This document shows, piece by piece, positions 53,853 to 64,000 of a stretch of DNA of 64,000 bases. The notes beneath the pieces were generated by a model that was given only the letters and a program-made list of their open reading frames with translations, was not told where the DNA came from and ran no database searches. Every line of letters starts with the position of its first letter. Within the stretch, counting starts at the first letter, position 1. A program made the position numbers and the translations under genes. The stretch comes from Volvox africanus (Eukaryota > Chlorophyta > Chlorophyceae > Chlamydomonadales > Volvocaceae): contig BSDZ01000079.1 of assembly GCA_030268105.1 (NCBI GenBank), forward strand, positions 1,307,501 through 1,371,500, in the 5' to 3' direction.

Positions 53853-56150
53853 GGCGATGCTGGTCGAGGTGGTCGGGGCTATGCTCACTCCTGCACGAAG
53901 GTGAGCTCCTCTCCAGGGTCCGTTCGGTCTTCGGCGTCAAACAGCTGCAAGAGGGTTTGTGTGGGTGGGGAGAGGTTGCGGTGGATGATGGAGCAGATAA
54001 TAAGTATAATCTCCGTTACAAACTTACGGACAGACAGACTTATTACCGATAGACAGACAGGCAAACAGACCAACAGCTTTGCATGCGGGGCCTGGAAGCC
54101 CGCCTTCATCCCGTCACGAAAAATAGGTCTGCTAACCAGCTACTACTCGCTTCGGCGGGGTACGGATGATCTATACAGGTGCTAGGTGGATGCCATGTTG
54201 TGGTAGGGACTGGAGGATAGGGACTGGCGTGGTCAATGAGGTCACGTTGCATACGGAGAGAGCCAAATACGATGAGAGGCAAGGACCCATGGGTCACTCG
54301 GCATATTAACAGGGCATAGGCGAAAAAGGCCGCAAACTTGGATACACAACTTCATGCATGCATAATATTACTGGAATACATGTCACAAGGAAAGAAGGGA
54401 AAAGAGGGAATGCCTACCCACCAGCCACGTAGCGCCCTGCCCTGTCCCGTACGCAGAGGACGACTTGGAGAGGACGACTTGCGCACAGCTTGAGGGGGAG
54501 AGGTTGATGTAGCTGCACGACTTGAAGATTGATGTTTCTCAAACTGGTTCCAAAACTTTACTTAACCATTATCCTCTGCAGGTGGCGCAGTATGCCGGCA
54601 CCCGAGCGTTGTCCAGTAACAGCTGCAATTCGTGCCAAGGTGTAGATGTGTGTGTATAGATATGGAACCTGTAGCGCAATATCTTTAGGTTTGCTGCTTG
54701 GTGTTATCTATCGTGTTAATTTTATCGCCACACCTGTCGATAGTTTTCCTAAGATAACGTGGATACGGTGGAGGCGGAGGCCTTTTCGCCGCTTTCGTCG
54801 CAGCACATAACATGATATGACTTCACTTAACATGGGCCACTTGATACATCTTGACACCCTATATAATTCTTGAGTACAAGGGGCGGCGCTTTTCTGCTGC
54901 GTTTGATAGGCCAATATGTTTGATAGCCCGTTTGATAGGCCTGTGCTGAGAAGCGGTTTTCTGCACAGAAAATTGCTTTTCAGCCCGGGCTCAATGGCCT
55001 TTTTTTCGTGACGGAGGAAAGCGCGGTTAAGGATCTGCCACCAGGCCTCGCATGCAGCCCACATGTTTATACCCCGATCACACCACCTAGCTTCCTTTAT
55101 TTGTTAATGTAGGCCATGAGTACACCCCAAAAGGCTGGGACATCTACCCCCATGGAGCTTAGGAAGAGAAAACTCACATTACGCACCATCTCTTGTAGTC
55201 TTCTGAGTGAGGCACCTGGTCTTTCAAATGTTTCTACACTCAAAGACATGTTGTGCTCTTCATGTAGGGGCAGCAGTTTTTAGGGCCCTTCCTTACATGC
55301 ATGCATGCACATGCAAATGTGTCAAACACTGCTGTTGTAGCGTTTCTGGTGTTGTACACTAAGCATAAAAGGTATGGCTATTATTAGTATTATGGTTACG
55401 CCAGCCGTAGCTTGTCATGTGCAGCGAACGGCATCGCTGCGTCCACGACACTGGGGGTGTGGACTCCCCCCCCCCGAACGCAGCTAGGGAAACTGGCGAG
55501 GGAGGTGACGGCAATATCCATGCGCATGGGGTCTCCTGAGAGCCAGCAATCCATGCTTGTTCTGACTGGCTTGTCCTGCCATAACCTCGACATGAACACG
55601 AAGTGGACGCGCGCTCCTAACTGGCCCTGGAGATAACCACTGACTGACCACCACTCACCATTCACTGGGCAGACAACTGACCCTAAAGAGAAGGCTCCTA
55701 GTGGAATGAGCCCCGCAGCAAACTACAAAGAAAGACCACCGGAATCCTAATTGCTCTGGTGTCTCCAAATAGCCCAGGGGCCTTGTACAACCCTGAGACT
55801 ATCAAACGGTCTCACTCGGCGTGGAGACCACTGTACCTAAACCAGAGCCGATGGCAACCTAACTGGCACTACATACCCGCCCAGAGAGGGAACGTCGAGC
55901 ACCCCTGAGCTGTTGTCAGAAATTCAGCCCTCCGCTGGGCACCCATCGCGGGGCAACAGACAACGGAAGCCACCTCACACCTCTAACGGCGCCCCTAGCT
56001 GAGGACGGCGCCCCATCGCGGAGACCACCCTAACGAAATCCCATCATCACAGCCTGCAACTTTGTGACCCCCAACACGTCGGCCCAGGGACTACAACCCT
56101 AGCTTCGTCAACACCAGAGCTCCCTTCATGGGGCACCTCCGGCCTACTAA
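53853..56150. other. ABCG copy B upstream region and retroelement flank
   Basis: Carries the presumed promoter of copy B. No gene is recognised. A short frame with LFDAEDRTDPGEELTF (about 53885-53942, minus) sits behind an acceptor-like site but ends in a stop before the transporter frame; it could be an upstream exon in another splice form. The part next to the integrase may include a 3' LTR, but no second copy is visible to define its ends. Confidence 0.35.
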
Positions 56151-56165
56151 TTTCTCCCCCCCCCC
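56151..56165 (-). other. Candidate polypurine tract of the retroelement
   Basis: On the minus strand GGGGGGGGGGAGAAA lies directly downstream of the integrase stop codon, in the place where plus-strand priming occurs in LTR retrotransposons. This is inferred from position and composition only. Confidence 0.45.
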
Positions 56166-56181
56166 AGATCCTAGCCCCACC

Positions 56182-58260
56182 TCATCCAGCCACGATCAGG
56201 CGCTTGGCCACAGAGAGATTAACCTCCTCGGCCGACCCACCATCCCACTCTATGAAGAAGTAGTGTGGCCGCGCCAACGCTCCACGAAAACGTAATGTAC
56301 CCAACGTCACCACCTTCTGCCGTCGCCCGCCCTGGCTCGCATGTACGACACGCCTGACTCGCTTCCCATTGAGGGCGGCGGCCTCTGCATCCCGACGCCG
56401 CGTGGCGGCGTTGGGGAAAAGAACCGCCTCCGCCTCCGACAGGGCCATCTCTGGCCCTGTCGGGGCTTCACGCTTGAGCCTGACACACTCCGGGCAGACC
56501 CACTGGCCGGGCGGCACGCCGCTGAGCGGCGGGGAGAGGCACTGGAGGTGCCAACCCGTCCCGCATGCATCACACAGCAGCATGTGCGCCTCATCGTGCG
56601 GCGAGTGACAGACCTCGCAAGCAAGATCCGCTGATGGCCGCTGAAGCCGCGGGTCCAGTATCGGATCGATGTCAACCAGGTGGCACGGCCTCAACTGTTC
56701 CATGCGCCTCCTCATACGCTCCCCATTCTTCCCCACCAGGACTACAACACCCATGGGCCCCACCCGCTCAATGCGCAGCACCTCATCATGGACTGGCAGC
56801 TGCAGTGTGTTGTGCACCACAGTGCGCCGCACGTAGACGTAGTCACCGGGGGCAAGTTCCAACGACGGAGGCCGGTACCGGCCCGACCGCACGTGGGCAT
56901 AGCGCTGCGTGTCCCGGTGTTGCGCGATGAGCAGGTTGGCTGCTGCGATGGGCATGTGCCGCCGCAGCAGCGCGGCGCGCTCATGGAGCGCGGCCACGTA
57001 GCTCTCCTCGGATCCCTTGCCCGTAAACCCCAGCGGCTCTGCCATCCGCTCCTGCACGGCAGGAGGAACGATCGGCTTCACGCCGTACATGAGTTCATAC
57101 GGTGAGTACCGAGTCGAAGCCTGCGGTGAGCAGCGGTAGGAGAGTGCCAACCAGGGGAGGTGTTGGTCCCAGGTATCGCTCCTCTTGACGTCCGCACAAT
57201 ACTTGCGTAGTGCTGCCTTCACCACTCGCACCATCCGCTCGGCCGCCCCGTCTGCTTGCGGGTGACTGGCAGAGGTGAAGCGATGGTCGACGAAACACTG
57301 GTGTAGAAGTTGATGAAAGGCCCCCTGGAATTCTCCCCCACGATCCGTGAGCACCTCGGCAGGAGCCGAGAAGTGAATGATGAGCTCTAACAGACCACGG
57401 GAGGTCTCCTCAGGTTGCTTGCTGCGCAGCGGGTAGAACTCCGCGTGCTTGGTGAAGTGTTCGATGCAGACCATGACGAAAGTGAAGCCAAACGGTTCGG
57501 TGGGCGGCAGAGGCCCCGCTAGGTCCACGCCCCAGAGGTAGAACATGCCCCTGATCGCCAGGGGCTGCAGTTGCACCGGGCGCGCCGTACCAATGCTGTT
57601 GGTCATATCGCACAGCTTGCAGCCGCGCACAACCTCCTGCACGGTTCGATGCATCCGGTACCACCAATAGCCCAGCTACACCAACGCCAGTGTCCGCCGA
57701 ATGCCAAGGTGGGCCACCGCATGGACTCGCCGCACGATGGCCTCCCTGTCCTCTGGCGGCGGGCAGACCCGTGTCGAGCCGTCACTGAGAGCTCTAAGCA
57801 GTTGATCCCCCGCCCACCGGTACAACGCGGCCCGTCGAAGCACGCGTCGTGCTGGCCGCCCGTCCTCCTCCGTGACCCCCACCGGCGCCCCACGAAGGAA
57901 CGCCAGCGTTGACGCATCACGCCAGACGTCAGGGTCTTGGCCATCCGCCAAGGCATTCTCCTGTACCTCAGCAGCCGCCGCTACTGCAGCAGTGGCCATC
58001 ACCACCGTAAGCCCAGGCGCCCGCTGTGAGAGCAGGGCGCAGGCCCATGGCGTGAGCAGGTTGTCCGCATCCACCATGGCTGAGTTGTGTGTCATCCCAG
58101 CTTCGCCCGGTAGTGAGTGTATGTGAGGCTGGCGCAGCAGTGTGCTAGCTGTAGCTCGGGCAACTACACTAGACACTGGCCTCACAGCCCGGCCCTGAGG
58201 CGAGACTGCGCTACCTGTTCCTAGCTCTGTCGATGATGGGGCGTCGCGCCGCGCAGTCAC
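56182..58260 (-). mobile_element. Ty3/gypsy-type integrase with PHD finger, one in-frame stop, 5' truncated
   Basis: Remnant of an LTR retrotransposon pol gene: one minus-strand frame of 693 codons broken once by TAG at 57678-57676. The H2C2 zinc-binding domain is split by that stop (HAVAH before it, GCKLC after it). In the 490-codon part below the stop, the catalytic triad is D44 (WGVDLAGPLP), D104 (LTDRGGEF) and E139 (HPQADGAAER), so 34 residues separate the last two. WLALSYRCSPQASTRYSPYEL is the usual gypsy continuation; its first 20 residues are clear. Residues 346-390 form a complete C4HC3 PHD finger (CEVC, CDAC, H369, C372, CPEC with the W two residues before). A short C-terminal tail with FFIEWDGGSAEEV follows. 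No reverse transcriptase, RNase H, protease or gag is found upstream, so the copy is truncated or the rest was lost. Confidence 0.87.
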
Positions 58261-60316
58261 CTACTCCTCCAAACTCCGTTGCGGTGTTCTATTGGCAGCT
58301 AATCAGGGTGATCAGTCCTGATAGCGCCTTTATTAAGCTGATCTATTGGCGGCCTGGGCAGATGTGCGGAAAGTGAACTACTGTAAGAGTCTGTATATTA
58401 TTGTTGCAATGGCTCAATTCCAAACAGTCTATATCGACCAGGCGAAGCGCTTCCAACGGGAAGTCTTCGCCTTAGGTAACAGCAAAAGATCACTGAAACG
58501 TACGGCTCTTGGATCCAACAACGACCAACTGTCATTCACGCGAATCAGCAGCTGTCGGAACTGTCGTTTCCTAACCGCTCTTTTACCAGAATTGTCACGC
58601 CGTCAATAGTGCATGACAAGCGGGCGTGTATTATAGCGAACCCCGGGGGATAACTTAAGACCATTGGGCATGCGTACCCCATTGTTGGGGCTGCTAGGGT
58701 TCACTGGGTTGTCTGATTTCGCAGGCTCTCTTGCTCTCTCAAAGTCGTTGGCAGCACGGGACAGCCCGGATCAAACTTGCGACTGCTAATAAGCAATCAT
58801 GGCGCCCCCTAACTCCTCAGGGCCATGTTAGGGGATACAAGAGGTATGATAAGGGTTTTGGTCTGTTAGGGAGTGTAAAACGTCATGAAAGGGTTTGTTG
58901 TACTTACTGAATCATCAAAAAATGGCTACACAGCAGGATAAAGAGGCCCCTTTTTTTAGGGTAGGGGGGGCGGGGTATGGGTCAGAACAGTAAATTACGG
59001 GGAGTCGAGCCATAAAGGGGTACACATTCCCCATTACGGAGCCCCCCCTCCTTAAGGGAAACCCCCCTCATGGGTCAGATTGTGGTTACGGGGTCAATGT
59101 GGACTCGTTAAGGGTGGGAAGGGCTGACATAAGGCCAATCACTACCGGACGTACTTGAAAATAAATGCGCCCTGGAACTTCAATCATAGGTTTGACAAGT
59201 GGCAGCACATTGGATTTCATGCCTGTGGAATTTGCGTGGTGCATGTGCATCTGTATCTTGCTGATGCTTCGGCCAACCAACGTCCTGATCTCGATGGGGA
59301 AATTGAGGTGTTGGTTGGGACATGTTGGGGAAGGAGATAGTTGGAAAACTGGGACCGTGGGGCTGGGCGTCTGGGACAGTCTGGGGAACACGGATTGGTC
59401 GCGCGCCTGGGGTTGATGTCAGGCCATGTTGCGGAGGGGAAAGGAAACTGCAGTGCAGCAGCGTAAAGGGATGATTGCACCCAGTGAGAAGGTGTACCAT
59501 GTGCAGGAGACGGCACACACATCGGAAAAAGTCTGGCTTTGCACGTAGGCGATCGACGTCCTGCGAATTTCTGTATATAAAACTTGGCCAATACGAGCCA
59601 AGCATATGGCTCGCTTCGCTGGTCATGGTGGCCGCAGCCTCTTCCCGCTCTTGCGATTTTCAGTGCAGCCATAAAAGCTGAGGCAGAAGCATTTCCCAAA
59701 TTAGGATGTGTCGTGGCCACAGCTAGCTATTATTCTTGGGCAAGATGCCAATCTGTGTCTAGCTGTCTGGTCTGTCGGCTTCATTCGAAGGGCAGCAGCC
59801 CACAGCATCGCCCTCCGCACATCACAGCTGAATTTCAGCAAACAAACCGTAGATTTGGAAAGCAGGGTTACTATACATGTATTCCCAAGGTAGGACATTG
59901 AGCTTGTACGATACCGTTTTGTCCCAAACCTTCCACACGATGGCAAACAAAAAGAACATGTTTTCCAATGGGACAGAGGGTTACTCATCTCCCAGTCATC
60001 AGAGCCATATGACGGTGACAGAACCATGCAGATGGAGAATTGCGTCCACGAACCATTCGTACGCCAATCCGAACCCAACATCATTTGCCTCTTTAGGGAA
60101 CTGGTCTTGGCACTAGGGGCATTAGGGAAATTGAAATTCTACTGTGACGCTTGTTATTAGCTGTAATTACCGGTATTTGTTTTAAACTGCATTATGCAAG
60201 GCTGGCCTCCTTCACAAACGTTTCACTGTATTCAATCGCCCATAAACTTAGATGTGGACTAGATCCAACATCTATGCTGGTGGTGTTGCAGGCACAACCG
60301 TTGGGCCGAAGTACCG
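58261..60316. other. No gene recognised; upstream flank of channel gene
   Basis: AT-richer spacer with short frames only. The 3' part must hold the promoter and 5' UTR of the cation channel gene. Poly-G/C runs near 58935-59070 are the only low-complexity feature. Confidence 0.4.
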
Positions 60317-63300
60317 ATGGCGGAAGCCTCAGCACTGTTTTTGCTTAGTAACTACATAGAAAAGAATGAATGGCATGATGCGGAAAACAATTGCGCGTAT
60401 GCCTTGAATGGCGACGTCGGCATTCACGGTTCGCAAAATGATGCTGACTCCGAACCCCGCATCGTGCATACCCGGACCGGGGAAATTGGAACATCAAACT
60501 CAAGCGTATCTCCCCGCATCTTGGGCCGCAACGGCGATTTGTGGTCCAGACGGGAGGTAGGTGGACCTTGCACATGCACATGGCCCACGTGAAATGCTTC
60601 CACACCAAGTCGCCCTACGCATCCTTTCAGTCTGAATTCCTACCTTTGCTTACTTTGGACATACCTTTTATTTCCTTCCTGTCCCCTGGTGCCCAGTTCC
60701 ATCGCCGCCTCACGGCGTCAAAGCCCCGCGCCGCCTGGCTCCAACTTGTACAGCAACCGGGTAGCACCGAGCGTTTCCCATCCGCGGCTACTTCCACCGG
60801 CCTTCCTGGGGACATGCCATTTGCAAGTATCAGCCGAACGGCCAGCCACCCGTCCCTGGCGCAGACCACCATGCAAGTGCATGTCCATCCAGCCTCACCG
60901 TCCGGGCGATACCACGTACATCAACCACATGTGATCCTGCCAGGATGGGCCCCCACTAATTTGTCACGTGTTGGCATGCATCCCGGCCGGGCGTCGCAAC
61001 CACAGTACGGAATTACACAGGATACGGTTCTAGAGCCCGCAGGCACGTCCATGGCTACCGCTGCCTCAATCCAGGATTTTCTGATGCGCACTGCACCGTC
61101 AGAGTTTCATCCATCAGCGGCGCAGGTAGCGCTGCCGAAACCGCAGACCCAGAAACATCTCCCAGTCGATAGCAGTGCCAGCTCTGTTCCGACAATCTCA
61201 CCACCATCGGGGCAGCTGCGGCGTTCCTTGGAAAGCTTATGGCGGGTCCCATCATGTAGCTCCCATTTACAAGCGGGTCAAAGACTGCTCCGGCGCTTTG
61301 CCACGGTATCAGAGCGCTCGTACGGATTGACAACCAACATGAAGTGCACGAAAGGGGAGGAATCAGGAGCCGCCACTTCCAGCCCCGATGGTAAAGGTGC
61401 AGCAGCGGGCTCAGAAGGAAGAGGGACAGCTGGCGTTATGGATGGCGGACAGGAGCCCTTCATGTATCATCCTCCCAGGTTGTCGGGAGATACTTCGCTG
61501 GATATGCCACGCGCAAGCTCACGGGGGCTGCGATCCAGCACGAGTCTGGCGGGTCGGGGCGGTGTTAGGCCAGCGGCGATGATGCCGCCTCTGCCGGGTT
61601 TATTAGAGACATCAACTGCGATGTCGTCGTCACTGACGCAGATGATGTCATACACGGACCACGATGCCCGCCCTTACGCCCAACCGCTGCTGCCGCCGCA
61701 TCAGCGGGGGCCACTGGACGGCGGAGCCAATCCTAGTGACACCACTGGCAATGGCGGTGGCAGCGGCTGGATGGGGATGTACCGGGCTTCAACCTCATCG
61801 GGAACGGTTACTGGTAGTGGTGCGAGCGGGGATATGGTGCTGCAACGTAGGAGCTGGAGCCTGCGGCGGCGCCGCCGCTGTGCACAGGGTCTCAACGGCG
61901 ACACAAACATGGGCACAGGGGCTGTGGACTCGTACGGTTCATCAGACTCGGCTGCGATTGCAGCCCTCACGGCAGCGGCGGTGACCCAATTCATTTGGAA
62001 AGTCGGCATTGGCCACAGCTCTGCAGCTGGTTCAGTTGTAGGCAGAACGGGCTCACGCCGTGACCGTAACTCGCCCTCCTGGCTTCGAGCGTGGGTCGCA
62101 GGCAAAGGCCCCAGTGGGCGCCGGGAGGAAGACGTGCATCGGAGTCGCGCATGGAAGTGCGTCGGCAGTGTTCCACGGGTCAGTGGTTTCGGGTCATGGC
62201 TGCTCGCGCTGCGAAGTACGGACAAATGGAAGTTGATGGACAAGTTCCTACCCGTGCTGCTGCCGTCGCCTTGGAGGACAGCGTACGTTAATGGGGCAGC
62301 AGTCCAGCTTCCTGGGTGCTTGGGGCAGCCGCGGTTGAAGGTTTGCGAAGTGGGAGTGGGAGCTGGGACAGGTGGGACAGGAAGCCCTCGCTCAGGAGAG
62401 GGTACTGCCAACCACATTCAGATGCAGCGGGTCATAGAAATTTGTTTTGGGCTCGTTTTCGTGATTATGCATGCACTCAGCACATGCATGTGTATTATAC
62501 TTGCCCGTGCTCGCTTTTGTGTACCTCCAGGAAAATACCTATTGATAATGCTAGCTATGAGAATTCACGTGTGCTGCATGTTGCATATAAGTGTAAACAA
62601 ACACATCTAAGCGCAAACAAGTGCACACACGCACACGCATACGTTCTACGTACTTGCACGCTGCAGGTGGGACGCTGTGTTATTGGTGCTGCTGATGTTT
62701 ACCGCCGTCGTTGTGCCGCTGGAGGTGGGGTTCTCCTCTGCGGCCAGTACGGGAGTGGACAAGTCCCACATCGCGGTGCTTATCGTCTTCTGGATTGATA
62801 TCATTGTGCAGTTCAGGTGTGGTGGCATGGAGGCGCTGGGTGGGAGCCACAATGGTAGTCGGAACGGAGGGGGCTCAGTGAGGCCCACACAGCGCATTTC
62901 GATCATAGGAGTGCTCATGAAACGTTCATCGTCTTGGAAGAGTTGAGGTTTATTTTACACTGGAAGAGGGAAGCGCGGGGTCGTGCTGCTGCCACGGTGA
63001 CAGATAGAGCAAAAATGAAGAGACCACGGCGGCTTGTGGGAAGTCAGGTCCGCTCCTTTTGGTAAAGGGAAGGCGACACAAATGTCCTGTCCGCCTGCAC
63101 CAGGGCGGTGACATGCAGCTGACGTATCGTTATGGTAGGTAGCCTACTTGCCTCTTCCTGGCGGATATGATGGTGCCTTGACACAGCGGCGAGAAGAGGA
63201 GGTTCCAGATGGTCCGCATCGGGAGGTCTGAACCCCTCGTTGCACAGGATCGCAGTCAGTGCCAGGTCCAGTTTACTACGATAGAGCTGATGTCGTACAG

Positions 63301-63571
63301 TGCATTGATTTTATACCTCACGTGATACACTATTGTTGACTTTGCCTCTCCTCTCTCTCACCCATACACAAACATCCGGACATACACATACATAAACAAC
63401 ATGCACGTGCCCCTTTACATCACTGCGACTTTTTTCTTGTTGATCAGGACCGCCTACGTAAGCTCAGCAGGGGAGCTTGAACGGGACAGCCGCCAGATAG
63501 CCGCGCATTACTGCCGTACATGGTTCTTCCTGGACCTAGGTTCCTCCATACCCTGGGCTGAAGTACTGCAG
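60317..63571 (+). CDS. Voltage-gated cation channel of the CNBD/KCNH-HCN type, 3' part missing
   Basis: Membrane ion channel of the six-TM cyclic-nucleotide-binding-domain superfamily (EAG/KCNH, HCN, CNG). Exons: 60317-60556, 60697-62282, 62667-62816, 63448-63571; 2,100 nt, 700 codons, in phase; the gene continues beyond the window or its next intron. Residues 1 to about 608 are a long, mostly disordered cytoplasmic N-terminus rich in Ser, Gly, Pro and Arg. Then comes FLPVLLPSPWRTAWDAVLLV leading into S1 (ending FTAVVVPLEVGF), S2 (HIAVLIVFWIDIIVQFRTAY), the conserved loop GELERDSRQIAAHYCRTW and the start of S3 (FFLDLGSSIPW). S4, pore and ligand domain are not in the window, so ion selectivity and gating cannot be judged. 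Start at 60317: in-frame ATG whose exon ends in a consensus donor. Confidence 0.85.
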
Positions 63572-63735
63572 GTGAGTGGGCGGGGGGAAGCGAGCCAGTT
63601 GGGCTGGGGGAACCGACACCCCACGGGTTTCCGAGCTTGCCTTCCACCTGCCCGTGTCGAGATAGCCGGTTGAGGGGCGTTCCTGAGACAACCCTCTGTC
63701 TGGCGATTCCTGCCTCGCCTGCTGGCGTCTGAGGT

Positions 63736-63818
63736 CGACATCCGTTGTCAGAGGTGAAATTCTTGGAATTACGGAAAATGAACATCCGCGAAAGCATTTG
63801 CCAAGGATACTTTCATTG

Positions 63819-63851
<33 letters not shown>

Positions 63852-63958
63852 TAGATACCGTCGTAGTCTCAACCACAAACTATGCCGACTAGGGATTGGC
63901 AGATGTTGCATTGATGACTCTGCCAGCACCTTATGCGAAATTAAAGGTTTTGGGTTTT

Positions 63959-63999
<41 letters not shown>

Positions 64000-64000
64000 T
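63736..64000 (+). rRNA. Fragment of nuclear 18S rRNA (central to 3' part), possibly pseudogene
   Basis: From about TTGTCAGAGGTGAAATTCTT to the window end the sequence follows eukaryotic SSU rRNA: GCGAAAGCATTTGCCAAGGA, GAACGAAAGTTGGGGGCTCG, TTAGATACCGTCGTAGTCTC, ATGCCGACTAGGGATTGGC and the universal AAACTTAAAGGAATTGA. The left end is abrupt and not preceded by the expected upstream rRNA. Several normally invariant places differ (AATTAAAGG for AATCAAAG, GGGTTTTGG for GGGTTCCGG, TTGAT for TTGAC), mostly C-to-T, which suggests a decaying copy. It continues past the right edge. It lies 165 bp after the last visible exon of the channel gene, same strand. Confidence 0.85.

Noticed and set aside
55396..56150. 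A 3' LTR for the integrase element
   Set aside because: No second copy or clear terminal inverted dinucleotides are visible, so LTR limits cannot be supported; only a candidate polypurine tract is reported.

Overview
The window is nuclear DNA of a green alga, most likely a volvocine (Chlamydomonas/Volvox relatives). The evidence is: many short exons with GT-AG introns, strongly GC-ending codons, TGTAA polyadenylation signals 3' of several genes, Ala/Gly/Gln-rich low-complexity proteins, and a plant-type plastid D-ribulose kinase. There are no bacterial features (no operons, no Shine-Dalgarno spacing). Gene models were built by hand by matching splice phase; four multi-exon models sum to whole numbers of codons, which is strong internal support.

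Layout. 1-2522 (-): the 5' part of a RING-finger E3 ligase gene running off the left edge. 3129-9117 (+): a 10-exon plastid D-ribulose kinase (plant XK1 type) whose eighth intron holds a 10-bp minisatellite and whose second intron is GC-AG. 10027-10127 (+): an intron-containing tRNA-Leu(UAG). 11458-18871 (+): a 17-exon secreted or membrane-anchored FkbM-type methyltransferase. 23223-29060 (+): a large protein I do not recognise. 33500-34747 (-): a 415-codon hypothetical ORF. 37154-45170 and 46447-53852 (-): two tandem ABCG half-transporters sharing a 1,955-bp segment that is about 99.3% identical, introns included. 56182-58260 (-): the integrase end of a Ty3/gypsy-type element, with a PHD finger and one in-frame stop. 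60317-63571+ (+): the start of a CNBD/KCNH-type voltage-gated cation channel. About 63736-64000 (+): a fragment of nuclear 18S rRNA, in or next to the channel gene's last visible intron.

The genes are independent loci rather than a pathway. The RING gene and the ribulose kinase are divergent, with about 600 bp between their start codons. The two transporters are head-to-tail duplicates. The most notable points are the near-identical nucleotide-binding-domain block in the ABCG pair (recent gene conversion or a recent partial duplication), the displaced 18S rDNA fragment, and the integrase-PHD remnant. Stretches where I see no gene are listed as such.
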